This document shows, one piece after another, positions 16,952-25,885 of a DNA stretch of 63,574 bases; the stretch's first letter is position 1; every line of letters starts with the position of its first letter. A model generated the notes under the pieces. That model had not been told where the DNA came from. It ran no database searches and saw nothing but the letters and a program-made list of their open reading frames with translations. The position numbers and the translations under genes were made by a program. The DNA comes from Flavobacteriaceae bacterium (GTDB lineage: Bacteria > Bacteroidota > Bacteroidia > Flavobacteriales > Flavobacteriaceae): positions 1 to 63,574 of the forward strand of contig JANQRC010000032.1 in NCBI GenBank assembly GCA_028284745.1, read 5' to 3'.

Positions 16952-18370
16952 ATGAAGAAACTTTACTTTTTACTCTCCCTATTAATGGTTGGCACGATAA
17001 TTTTTGCACAACCAACTCAAGTACTGGATATCAATCCTTCAGGAAATTCTAGCCCAAACAACCTTTTCGTATTTGACGGCAATATCTACTTTGGCGCAGA
17101 TGACTCTAGCGGAACAAATACAGGTGGTACCGACCTGGGCCGAGAACTATGGATAAGCGATGGCACTTCTGGCGGTACATTGCTAGTTAAAGATATAAGG
17201 GTTGGAAGCAGTAACAGTGCTCCTTTTGCGTTTTTTATCTTGGATGGCTCTCTATATTTCTCAGCCAATGATGGAGGTGGAAGCAGAATATGGACAACGG
17301 ATGGTACTGACCCCGGCACTGTAAACACCAACAATGGATTCTCTAACTTACAGCCAATAGTAGTAGGTAGTAAGGCTTACATGACTGCAACTACACTAAG
17401 CAACACCTTTTATGAATTTGATGGGACAATGTTTCAACAAGTTCCCGATACTGGTGCTGGCACGGCATCACCTATTGGTGGAGTCTATGCAGCACTAGAC
17501 AACAATACGATACTGGTGTATATGGAATATAGCACTGATGAGGCCACTACTGGAAGAGAGCTTTATTCATATAGCATATCTACACAAGCGTACACGCTTG
17601 TAAAAGACATCAATAGTGGCACAGGTGATGCCAGCATTAGTAATATGCATGAATTAAATGGTACGATGTATTTCGAAGCTCTTAGCAATCTATGGCAATC
17701 GGATGGCACAGACATGGGTACGGCTGCTGTAAGTTCAGCTGTAGGAATTGGTAGTGTGAACAATGTCTATGCATGGAATAATCTTATTTTCTTTGAAGGA
17801 GACAATGGGACAGATGGCGATCAGCTTTATGTCTACAACCCAACTGCAGGCACTACTACTAATATTAGTAATATAAGTGGTACAAACTCTAATCACGACC
17901 CTTCTGATTATGCTGAATTCGATGGGTATCTATACTACCGAGGTGAAGATGCCAATGACAGTAGCGGCCATCTTTTTAGAACAGATGGAAGCACCATCGA
18001 GCAATTGGATGACACTATCATTGATGTAGATGACATCGTGGTCCTAGGCGGAAAACTTTATTTTGAAGCTGATAATGGCTCTAATGGTAATGAGCTTTTC
18101 ACCTTCGATCCTGCAACACTTAGCATCGAATCTGTAGCACTTGTCTCTAGTGTAAGTGTGTATCCAAATCCTACAAGCGGAGTGCTTAATGTGGTACAAA
18201 ACAGCTTTGATGATCAACTCGATTATGATTTGATCGACCTGACGGGGAAAGTGGTCAAAAGTGGTCAACTAGAAAATAGCCGTATCGACTTCAACGCGCC
18301 TTCAGGTCTATACTTGCTGAAACTACGTAGCAAAAGTAGCGTAGTTACCAAAAAGATTGTCGTACAATAG
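16952..18370 (+). CDS. ELWxxDGT-repeat protein with T9SS type A sorting domain
   Basis: About 472 residues from ATG 16952 (MKKLYFLLSLLMVGTIIFAQ, signal peptide); the frame is open back to 16793 but that part is AT-rich and hydrophobic. The body is a beta-propeller-like array with RELWISDGT, RIWTTDGT, NLWQSDGT and HLFRTDG units spaced regularly. Residues about 400-472 form a T9SS sorting domain (VYPNPTSGVLNVV ... LTGKVVKSG ... GLYLLKL ... TKKIVVQ), so it should be exported through the outer membrane and cell-surface attached or released. Function is unknown. It is followed by a strong terminator, so it is a separate unit from susC. Confidence 0.85.
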   Translation: MKKLYFLLSLLMVGTIIFAQPTQVLDINPSGNSSPNNLFVFDGNIYFGADDSSGTNTGGTDLGRELWISDGTSGGTLLVKDIRVGSSNSAPFAFFILDGSLYFSANDGGGSRIWTTDGTDPGTVNTNNGFSNLQPIVVGSKAYMTATTLSNTFYEFDGTMFQQVPDTGAGTASPIGGVYAALDNNTILVYMEYSTDEATTGRELYSYSISTQAYTLVKDINSGTGDASISNMHELNGTMYFEALSNLWQSDGTDMGTAAVSSAVGIGSVNNVYAWNNLIFFEGDNGTDGDQLYVYNPTAGTTTNISNISGTNSNHDPSDYAEFDGYLYYRGEDANDSSGHLFRTDGSTIEQLDDTIIDVDDIVVLGGKLYFEADNGSNGNELFTFDPATLSIESVALVSSVSVYPNPTSGVLNVVQNSFDDQLDYDLIDLTGKVVKSGQLENSRIDFNAPSGLYLLKLRSKSSVVTKKIVVQ

Positions 18371-18398
18371 TCTAAACTACTGACATGTAACACTGAAG

Positions 18399-18430
18399 CT
18401 TCGTCGTTCTTTATGAATGGCGAAGTTTTT
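18399..18430 (+). terminator. Rho-independent terminator after the ELWxxDGT gene
   Basis: CTTCG with TCGTTC pairs over an 11-pair stem (two G-U) with GAATGG-CGAAG, loop TTTAT, then five T. It separates the T9SS gene from susC 15 bp downstream, so the susC promoter must lie in or near this hairpin. Confidence 0.75.
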
Positions 18431-18444
18431 AGCTAAAAATAACG

Positions 18445-21400
18445 ATGAGACAACTCCTAATTTTCTCCCTATTACTTTTTGCATTTTTTGCATTTTCGCA
18501 AAACACCGTCAACATTAGTGGTATTGTAAAAGACCAAGTTACAGGCGAAACACTTCCTGGAGCAACAGTACGCTTAAAAGGAACCTCAAGGGGAGTTATC
18601 ACAGATTTTGAGGGGAACTTTTCCCTAACGCTTAATACAGAGTTGCTTTCAACTGCGATACTACAAGTTTCGTATGTAGGGTACAAGGCCACTGATGTCA
18701 ATGTGAACAATAACCTAAGGTTGTATGTATTCATGCCCCCAGATACCGAGACCTTGGATGAGGTTGTCGTCACATCTTCGTATGGCACAAAAAAACCACG
18801 GGAAGAAGTTGTGGGTAGTATTAGCACTTTGACTGCTATTGATATTCAATCTGAACAAAGCTTCGAATCCTTCGAAAAAATCATCGAAGGGCAAGTAGCT
18901 GGTCTTCTACTTAATTCTAGCACTGAAATAGGCTTCCCTACTAGCATCAATATCCGAGGACAAGGCAGTCTAACACCATTGACCAACAGCCTTGGCACTT
19001 CCACACAACCACTTTTTATTGTAGATGGGGTCGTCTTAATCGAGGATCGTGGTTTTGATGACACCTTATTTGATGGTGATGGCACTTTTGGCAACACTTT
19101 TCTAAACCCATTAGCTCGAATACCTGCAGACGAAATTGAATCAGTCTCTGTATTGAAAGATGCAGCAGCAGTAGGCATTTATGGTGCTGATGCAGCCAAT
19201 GGAGTAATTTTGATAACAACCAAGAGAGGAAGAAAAGGGAAAGCTCGATTCAATATCAACGTAAGAAGTGGTGTCTCTGAAGGAATCAACAGAATAAAAT
19301 ATTTGAGCGGCGAACAATACAACGAGTTACTAAATACGTTCAATGTAAACTCGGAACGTGGTCCCGCAGTTCCCTTTAACGGAAACGATGTAGATTGGTT
19401 TGAGGTGCTGAATGGTTCAGGAACCTTCAACCAAGTAAATGCTTCGGTAAGTGGGGGATTCAAAGATGATACTAGCTATCGTTTGGGCTTTAACTATCAG
19501 AAAAATGACGAAGCGCAATTGGCCAATGAGTTTACTACATGGGGGGTGACCGCCAATTTTGACAAGAGTTTTAACAAGCTATCGTTTGGACTCTCTTCTA
19601 AATTCTCAAGGAACAACCGTACAGCTCCTAATGATTATTTCAATTTTATACTAGCGCCTACATTTGCCATCTTTGATGAGAATGGTGACTATACTTTTAC
19701 GGGGACCAACGGAATCCCCAACCCGTTGGCAGCTATTGAACAGAATACCGATGAAAGTAAAATATCCTCCCTGATCTCTAGCTTCAACGTGCAGTACAAT
19801 GTCAATAAGGACCTACAAATAAGTTCCATTTTTGGCATTGACCATTCGGATAAGGACGAAACGCTATGGCTGTCTGGCGCTAACGAAAGTGGAAGAAGAA
19901 CAGGTAGTTTTGATGTGAATGGTGAAACATTCCCAAATTGGGGCCGTAGTTTGATTCGTGAAAAAGAACAAACACGATGGAATTGGAGCATCCAATCGTT
20001 CTACCAGAAAGACCTTGACAGCCATCATGTAGATGCCTTGCTGGGCTTCGAGTTGCGCAGTGATCGTAGCATAAATATTAGAGAGTTGGGTACAGGATAT
20101 GTAGACCCTACTTTCTATCAACTACCGCAAGAAGCAGACGGTGGGCTTACACTTGATAGGCTAACCTCAGAGCAAAATGGGCGCTCTTTTTTCTCGCAAA
20201 TAAACTATGACTTTCAGAAGAAATACTTTTTATTGGGAAATATCAGGCGTGACGAGAGCTCTGCATTTGGCAATGACAAGAATGTGGCCTGGAATGGTGG
20301 TCTGGGAGCATCATGGGTGCTGAGCAAAGAAGATTTTCTTTCCTCTTCGGCAGTTATTGACTTCTTTAGGCTAAGAGCTTCATGGGGCATCGTCGGCAAC
20401 TCGAGGATAGGCTCATTTCGTTCATCTGGCCTGTATGACATTCAACAAACTGGTTTTGGCTTGTTGGATACAGCCGCCCCTGTTTCTAGTGCACCACCAA
20501 ACAGTAACTTGGGCTGGGAGGTCAATGAAAAGCTAAGCGTTGGTCTAGACATCAATCTATTCAACTTCCTAAAAATCACGACAGACTATTTTAGAGACGA
20601 GCGGAGAGATATGATCGTTAGTAGAGATGTCCCTTTAGAAACTGGATTCACCAATGCCGAAATAAACGGGGCATCCATGGTAAATCAAGGGCTAGAACTG
20701 GGTGTGCAGACAGAAGTGAACAATGAGCGCTTTAGATGGACCTCTAACTTCACCTTAGCCACCTTGAAGAATGAAGTGACCGAACTATCGGGCCTTGGCG
20801 ATGATTTTTCAAACGCAGAGAGCGCTAGGGCGCAGCGCATCGGTTCTTCAACATCAACACTATGGGGATTCCCTTGGGTAGGTATCGATCCCGCCACAGG
20901 AAGAAATCTATATAATATCAATGGTAACATCATTGATGGTATTATCTTAGACGATATAACTGACGAAACCGATTGGGTATCTTTAGGTGATAGCAATCCC
21001 GACGTATATGGCGGTTGGAGCAATCAGTTTCAATTCTTTAATGATTTCTCGTTTTCCTTCTTGATCAATTATAAATGGGGACAAGACATCTTGATAGATG
21101 ACGAACGGATCAATCAATACCGTGTGCTATTCAATAGAAATATGTCTGTGAATGTGTTGGATTATTGGGAGCAGCAAGGCGACATTGCCATAAACCCCAT
21201 TCCTATTGATGACCTAAACACTGTGAGCAACAGTAGTAGATATCTCTTTGACGAGACCTATATAAAACTGCAATCTATCTCTTTAGGATATGATGTGCCG
21301 TTAGAGATGGTAAACGATCTAAGGCTGTCTTTAAATGCTACGAATCTTGCCTATTGGTATCGTAGTGGTAACAGACCTGGCAGAAACGGAGTGCGTCAGC

Positions 21401-21459
21401 TTCGCTTTGCCTATCCAGAGATGCGAACCATCACTTTAGGTGTTAATTGTACTTTTTAA
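18445..21459 (+). CDS. SusC/RagA family TonB-linked outer membrane protein
   Basis: A 1004-residue TonB-dependent transporter. Signal peptide (to about residue 20), a carboxypeptidase-D regulatory-like domain (VNISGIVKDQVTGETLPGA...), a TonB-box region (ETLDEVVVTSSYG), a plug domain with INIRGQGSLTP and the SusC hallmark DAAAVGIYGADAANGVILIT, then a beta barrel ending in a C-terminal Phe. It should import an oligomeric or bulky substrate together with the SusD lipoprotein that follows after two bases. No glycoside hydrolase, polysaccharide lyase, sulfatase or peptidase is adjacent; instead there is a di-heme peroxidase, so the cargo may not be a glycan. Confidence 0.95.
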   Translation: MRQLLIFSLLLFAFFAFSQNTVNISGIVKDQVTGETLPGATVRLKGTSRGVITDFEGNFSLTLNTELLSTAILQVSYVGYKATDVNVNNNLRLYVFMPPDTETLDEVVVTSSYGTKKPREEVVGSISTLTAIDIQSEQSFESFEKIIEGQVAGLLLNSSTEIGFPTSINIRGQGSLTPLTNSLGTSTQPLFIVDGVVLIEDRGFDDTLFDGDGTFGNTFLNPLARIPADEIESVSVLKDAAAVGIYGADAANGVILITTKRGRKGKARFNINVRSGVSEGINRIKYLSGEQYNELLNTFNVNSERGPAVPFNGNDVDWFEVLNGSGTFNQVNASVSGGFKDDTSYRLGFNYQKNDEAQLANEFTTWGVTANFDKSFNKLSFGLSSKFSRNNRTAPNDYFNFILAPTFAIFDENGDYTFTGTNGIPNPLAAIEQNTDESKISSLISSFNVQYNVNKDLQISSIFGIDHSDKDETLWLSGANESGRRTGSFDVNGETFPNWGRSLIREKEQTRWNWSIQSFYQKDLDSHHVDALLGFELRSDRSINIRELGTGYVDPTFYQLPQEADGGLTLDRLTSEQNGRSFFSQINYDFQKKYFLLGNIRRDESSAFGNDKNVAWNGGLGASWVLSKEDFLSSSAVIDFFRLRASWGIVGNSRIGSFRSSGLYDIQQTGFGLLDTAAPVSSAPPNSNLGWEVNEKLSVGLDINLFNFLKITTDYFRDERRDMIVSRDVPLETGFTNAEINGASMVNQGLELGVQTEVNNERFRWTSNFTLATLKNEVTELSGLGDDFSNAESARAQRIGSSTSTLWGFPWVGIDPATGRNLYNINGNIIDGIILDDITDETDWVSLGDSNPDVYGGWSNQFQFFNDFSFSFLINYKWGQDILIDDERINQYRVLFNRNMSVNVLDYWEQQGDIAINPIPIDDLNTVSNSSRYLFDETYIKLQSISLGYDVPLEMVNDLRLSLNATNLAYWYRSGNRPGRNGVRQLRFAYPEMRTITLGVNCTF

Positions 21460-21461
21460 TC

Positions 21462-22967
21462 ATGAAGACAAGATCGAATCATAAGGCCACATTATTGTTA
21501 CTAATCTCACTCTTGGTGTCGTGCAGCGACTTCTTAGAAGTCGACCCTGAAGATCAAAACACCATACAACAGCAATTCAGCACCAGAGAGAACACACTAG
21601 ATGCCGTAGCTGGATTGTATAGAGAGATCAATACCGCCTTCTTTAATGCAGATTTTGCCTACTATGGGGATCTGCAAGCGGGCAATGTAAGGTATACCCC
21701 TGATATAGGCGAAACGAACTTGGGGAGAGTCACGATAAATGAATTGCCTACCATTTATGATTTCAATGCCGATAAGATCGAAAATGACCTGGATGACACC
21801 TATGAAAATGCATATCAGGTCGTTAATGCTGCTAACACCGTCCTAGAAAATATTACGCAAACTCCTGACCTTACTGAAGAGGAACGAGATCAGATCCGCT
21901 CTGAAAGTCTGGCCGCGAGAGCTTTCGCCCATTTTTATCTTGCCAGAATGTATGCGCAAAGCTTTGCCTTTGACCCTGAAGGAGGCAACTTGGGCGTTGT
22001 GTACAACACTAGAACGCTCACAGTAGGTGTAGCTTTTCCTGCTCGGTCGACTTTGGCAGAGACCTTCGATCTGATCGGTCAAGACCTTGATGAAGCTTTG
22101 TCCATAAGTAGAGGAAGTTCAATTTTGGAAGGTTTTGAAAAGAACACCTTTTCACCTACAGTAATTAAAACCCTGATGGCTGATGTGGCACTCTGGCAAC
22201 AGGATTACCAAACTGTGTTTGCATTATGTGATGAGATCATAAACAACGCTGGTATTTCTTTGACACCTGCTGATAGCTATGCCAACCAGTGGCTTGGCGG
22301 TACAGATCTATCCGAAACCATCTTTGCGCTTGCTGTATCTTTAAACACAGAAGGCAGCATTTCCTTTTCAATGAATGGTATTTATCCAAATTTTTCAGGG
22401 AGTCAAAGCTTGGCGCCTGATTGCGAAAACACCACTGATCTTAGCTTCGCTGATTTTGCTGCTTCAGGGGATTTGATCTCTCTTTTCGAAGAAAACGACA
22501 TACGTCTTACCAGTCTGTTAGGGCAACAACAACTCTGCACTTTGGACGACAATGTTGAATTATCTTCTCTGCCTTATTCTTTCACCAATAAGTACAATGC
22601 CCAAAAAGGCATGATCCTATACCGTCTGAGCGAACTGTATTTGATGCGTGCCGAAGCAGCACTGATGCTAGGCGATAATGGTCAAGCACTTGAAGATTTG
22701 AACACAATTCGCAACCGGGCAGGTTTGGAGAGCATAATGTCTAACACTAACCTAGAGAGCGAGATCCTTTTAGAGCGACGTAGAGAGCTTGCCTTCGAGA
22801 ACAAGACTTTTTACGACCTTAGTCGAACAGGAAGCAATGTAACGCGTGGCCAAGATTGTATCGCCGCTACATGCAACTTGACCTATCCGAATCCAAGATA
22901 CATTTTACCCATTCCTGAAGAAAGCATTAACGTAAACTCAAATCTACAACAGAATGAAAGCTATTAG
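21462..22967 (+). CDS. SusD/RagB family substrate-binding lipoprotein
   Basis: About 501 residues from ATG 21462, two bases after the susC stop. Lipobox LLVSC, then the classic SDFLEVDPEDQNT start of SusD proteins. TPR-like helices follow, and the C-terminal RagB/SusD block has LSELYLMRAEAALMLGDNGQALEDLNTIRNRAG and ILLERRRELAFE. It caps the SusC barrel at the cell surface and captures the substrate. It overlaps the next lipoprotein gene by 14 bp. The substrate cannot be read from sequence. Confidence 0.93.
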   Translation: MKTRSNHKATLLLLISLLVSCSDFLEVDPEDQNTIQQQFSTRENTLDAVAGLYREINTAFFNADFAYYGDLQAGNVRYTPDIGETNLGRVTINELPTIYDFNADKIENDLDDTYENAYQVVNAANTVLENITQTPDLTEEERDQIRSESLAARAFAHFYLARMYAQSFAFDPEGGNLGVVYNTRTLTVGVAFPARSTLAETFDLIGQDLDEALSISRGSSILEGFEKNTFSPTVIKTLMADVALWQQDYQTVFALCDEIINNAGISLTPADSYANQWLGGTDLSETIFALAVSLNTEGSISFSMNGIYPNFSGSQSLAPDCENTTDLSFADFAASGDLISLFEENDIRLTSLLGQQQLCTLDDNVELSSLPYSFTNKYNAQKGMILYRLSELYLMRAEAALMLGDNGQALEDLNTIRNRAGLESIMSNTNLESEILLERRRELAFENKTFYDLSRTGSNVTRGQDCIAATCNLTYPNPRYILPIPEESINVNSNLQQNESY

Positions 22968-24750
22968 AGTACTTTGCTGTGTAATAGGACTATTCTCTCT
23001 CTGGAATTGTAATGACGATGATGATGGGTTAACGCTTTTCGATAATGAGAGCGGTCGGTTTGTACGCTTCTATTTGCAATTAGATGCTAATGATGTTCCC
23101 ATAGAGTATCCTGAGACAACCTCAAATGAAGTACCAGTATCTTCCTATGAACTAAACAACTTTAACACGCTTAAGATACCTGTAGTGCTGTCCTCACAAA
23201 CATTGACAGAAGAAGTTACTGTCAATTTTTCAAATACATTTTCAACAGAAGAGCACGAAGACATTTTTGATATTCTCCCCGAAAACAATCTTCTCACCTT
23301 TAACGGGAATCAATTGTCGGATACCATATATGTTCAACAAACAGGCCGTATTTCCTCAAATGATGATCAACTGTCATTTAAGCTAGATAGTGTTAGCGAC
23401 TCATCAATTCACTTAGGATATCCTCGTATCCAAAACCCTTTGAGTGCCCTGACCGTAGAGCTTTCCGAGACACCTGATTACCCTTTCCAATTACAGAATG
23501 ACAGCATCATAAATGTTCAGGGAAACTTAGGAGAGCAAATCGAGTTGCGTGTTGAGTTCCCAGAAGGTTTCATAGAAAGAGAGATCGATACCGCAACATT
23601 GCTAACAGAAGTTTCCTCAGATTTTGAGTATACCTTGGTTCGTAGACCTATTGCTTCTACCACAGAGATAGTTTATGATGTAACCTTAAGTGAGGAGCTT
23701 CCTGGGGGTGAGCTAAGTGAAGCTATCTTAAAACTAAATGACCTTAGAGGCTATATAAGGGGAAACCCTCCTGAATTAAAGATTGTTAGGCCTCCAAGAA
23801 CATATAGGTTTCAAGATAGCATCATTCAAATTGAGGGCAAAGAAGAAGAAACGTTTGTTTTTAAACTCCAATTTCCAGATGGTTTTGATGTTGAAGATGC
23901 AGACAGGCTAACATTTTTTGAAGCAAGCAACCCCTTTGTGTTTGACCATAACATTATTAGAGAGCCAATAACTTCAGATACCGAAATTGAATATAGGTTC
24001 ACTTTAAATGAGATGCTTCCAGAGCAAGTGCCCTTTGATCTCTTCTTAAACTTGAATGAAGTAGAGGGCTATCTTGCGACAACTCCAAATACCCTTCAGA
24101 TCAGTAAGCCTGCTACCATTGAACTTTCGGGTAATCCCGCCGCCAACTTCTACAATGTAGATGACCCCTTTTACAGAACCTATGGTGAGAACTGGATGGA
24201 CTTTAACGAAGATGGTATATGTAGTTGGCAAAGCTTCAATGCATTTACCATTCCTTTGCCTGTAGATGTGGACGACCCTAATGGGGTACAACATCCCAAT
24301 GGTAACTATTATCATCGATACAAAGTAGGCCTTGTATCTCCAAATGCAGGCAGAACCACGAACCCTTTTAATATGAAGCGCTGGTTCAATAATGAGGCCA
24401 CGGACGAAGAGAACTCACCCGGATTCAACATTTCGGAGGCTTTGGAGTTTTTTCCCGAAAACGGCGACAGCACCACTAGTGGTTTTGTGCAGGTCATCGA
24501 ACAAGACATTATCATTCAGAGTAGAGCGGACAATGATGGTAATAGGAACACCTATACTGTAAGGATATCTGGCAGTGGCACGTATGAAGAATTAACTAAT
24601 GGATTATTTGAGATTGATCTAACTTTGCAGACTACAAACAATGCACTTTTTGGTGGTACACGTATTGCGAAGTATAAGATCTACAACAACAATTCCTATT
24701 CAGATCCTACAGAACCAAATGAAGCATGTTTTCAACCTATTGACTTGTAA
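22954..24750 (+). CDS. Lipoprotein with a duplicated domain, third member of the SusCD locus
   Basis: 598 residues; signal ending LFSLWNC (lipobox) followed by an acidic DDDD sorting-type stretch typical of surface lipoproteins. Residues about 176-280 and 283-386 are a tandem duplication: each has a YPFQLQNDSI or YRFQDSI start, an FPEGF or FPDGF centre, an RRPIAS or REPITS turn, a TEI(V/E)Y(D/R)(V/F)TL strand and an LNDLRGYI or LNEVEGYL end. The C-terminal third is different, with NWMDFNEDG and aromatic residues. I know no family for it; by position it may be a surface binding protein. It overlaps susD upstream and the peroxidase downstream by 32 bp. Confidence 0.8.
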   Translation: MKAIRVLCCVIGLFSLWNCNDDDDGLTLFDNESGRFVRFYLQLDANDVPIEYPETTSNEVPVSSYELNNFNTLKIPVVLSSQTLTEEVTVNFSNTFSTEEHEDIFDILPENNLLTFNGNQLSDTIYVQQTGRISSNDDQLSFKLDSVSDSSIHLGYPRIQNPLSALTVELSETPDYPFQLQNDSIINVQGNLGEQIELRVEFPEGFIEREIDTATLLTEVSSDFEYTLVRRPIASTTEIVYDVTLSEELPGGELSEAILKLNDLRGYIRGNPPELKIVRPPRTYRFQDSIIQIEGKEEETFVFKLQFPDGFDVEDADRLTFFEASNPFVFDHNIIREPITSDTEIEYRFTLNEMLPEQVPFDLFLNLNEVEGYLATTPNTLQISKPATIELSGNPAANFYNVDDPFYRTYGENWMDFNEDGICSWQSFNAFTIPLPVDVDDPNGVQHPNGNYYHRYKVGLVSPNAGRTTNPFNMKRWFNNEATDEENSPGFNISEALEFFPENGDSTTSGFVQVIEQDIIIQSRADNDGNRNTYTVRISGSGTYEELTNGLFEIDLTLQTTNNALFGGTRIAKYKIYNNNSYSDPTEPNEACFQPIDL

Positions 24751-25882
24751 AGGGTATCTATTGCTCTTCTTGGTCTTTGCCACAGGCTGTCGGCAAAACA
24801 AAGGTGAAGAATATTATGATATTGCTTCACTCAGGGAGGTATATAGTCAGTCAGATACAAGTCTTTGGCCAGAACCTGAGTTAGATTCGCTGGTAGACTT
24901 AAATACTTTTAAAGACATTGGACCATTATCAAAGGTGAAGTTTCCGAAGGAAAATCCTTTTTCAGAAGAAAAAAAGAAACTTGGGAAACTATTGTTCTTT
25001 GACCCAAGATTATCTCAATCAGGGCAAATTGCCTGTGCTAGCTGTCACAATCCTGAGCTTTCATGGACAGATCAAATTACTCGCTCATTCGGACACAACA
25101 GGCAGTTGAACAAGCGTAATTCCATGCCTATAAAGAATACTGCCTATGCAGAAAAACTCTTTTGGGATGGTCGTGCCAGCAGCTTGGAGCACCAGGCAAT
25201 GTTTCCTATTGAAGACCCCAAGGAAATGAATAATGACTTAGATACTGCTACTCAAAATATTGCCAATGTGAAGGGCTATGCCTCCTACTTTGAAGAAGCG
25301 TTCGGTGATAGTACGGTAACCACAGAACGCATCTCGAAAGCCATTGCCACCTACGAGCGTACTATCGTAAGTCGTAACAGTCGTTTTGACCGCTTCGTAA
25401 AGGGAAAGAAGGAAGCTCTGACCGACCAGCAGGTCCTTGGCCTCCACTTGTTCAGGACTAAAGCACACTGTATCAATTGCCACAATACCCCTTATTTCAG
25501 TGATGGGCAATTCCACAATGATGGGCAAACGCTATGGGGATCCAAACATGAGGATCTTGGGCTTTATCATCAAACAAAAAAGGCAAAGGACGTAGGAAAG
25601 TTCAAAACACCTACCCTGAGAGAGGTCTCCAAAACAGGGCCCTGGATGCACCATGGACACTTCCCAACCATGTTAGACGTACTGCAGTTCTATAATTTGG
25701 GCAATCCTGCACCTATTCAAAAACGGTATTTGGGAACAGAACGAGATTTTATCCTACCTAAGACATCTCCTATCTTACAGAAACTCGAATTGACCGATGA
25801 AGAAATAGAGGCGGTTATCGCCTTTTTGGAATCCTTATCTACCGCCAATTTAAGAGTAAATACTGTACGTTTGCCCGAATAA
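24719..25882 (+). CDS. Di-heme cytochrome c peroxidase family lipoprotein
   Basis: About 387 residues from ATG 24719, with lipobox VFATGC (C24) and two heme c sites, CASCH at 106-110 and CINCH at 251-255. The LLFFDPRLSQSGQIACASCHNP opening, LFWDGRASSLEHQA and FKTPTLREVSKTGPWMHHG are typical of the bacterial CCP/MauG family. It either reduces peroxide or performs MauG-like oxidation in the periplasm or on the cell surface. It overlaps the preceding lipoprotein gene by 32 bp, so it is part of the SusCD operon. Its stop is only three bases from the convergent ctpA stop. It could instead oxidise the imported substrate; the sequence cannot decide. Confidence 0.9.
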   Translation: MKHVFNLLTCKGYLLLFLVFATGCRQNKGEEYYDIASLREVYSQSDTSLWPEPELDSLVDLNTFKDIGPLSKVKFPKENPFSEEKKKLGKLLFFDPRLSQSGQIACASCHNPELSWTDQITRSFGHNRQLNKRNSMPIKNTAYAEKLFWDGRASSLEHQAMFPIEDPKEMNNDLDTATQNIANVKGYASYFEEAFGDSTVTTERISKAIATYERTIVSRNSRFDRFVKGKKEALTDQQVLGLHLFRTKAHCINCHNTPYFSDGQFHNDGQTLWGSKHEDLGLYHQTKKAKDVGKFKTPTLREVSKTGPWMHHGHFPTMLDVLQFYNLGNPAPIQKRYLGTERDFILPKTSPILQKLELTDEEIEAVIAFLESLSTANLRVNTVRLPE

Positions 25883-25885
25883 CAT

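Noticed and set aside
14089..25885. A mobile island with integrase or transposase
   Set aside because: I found no such gene, tRNA or direct-repeat attachment site; the duplicated 3' fragments explain the structure better.
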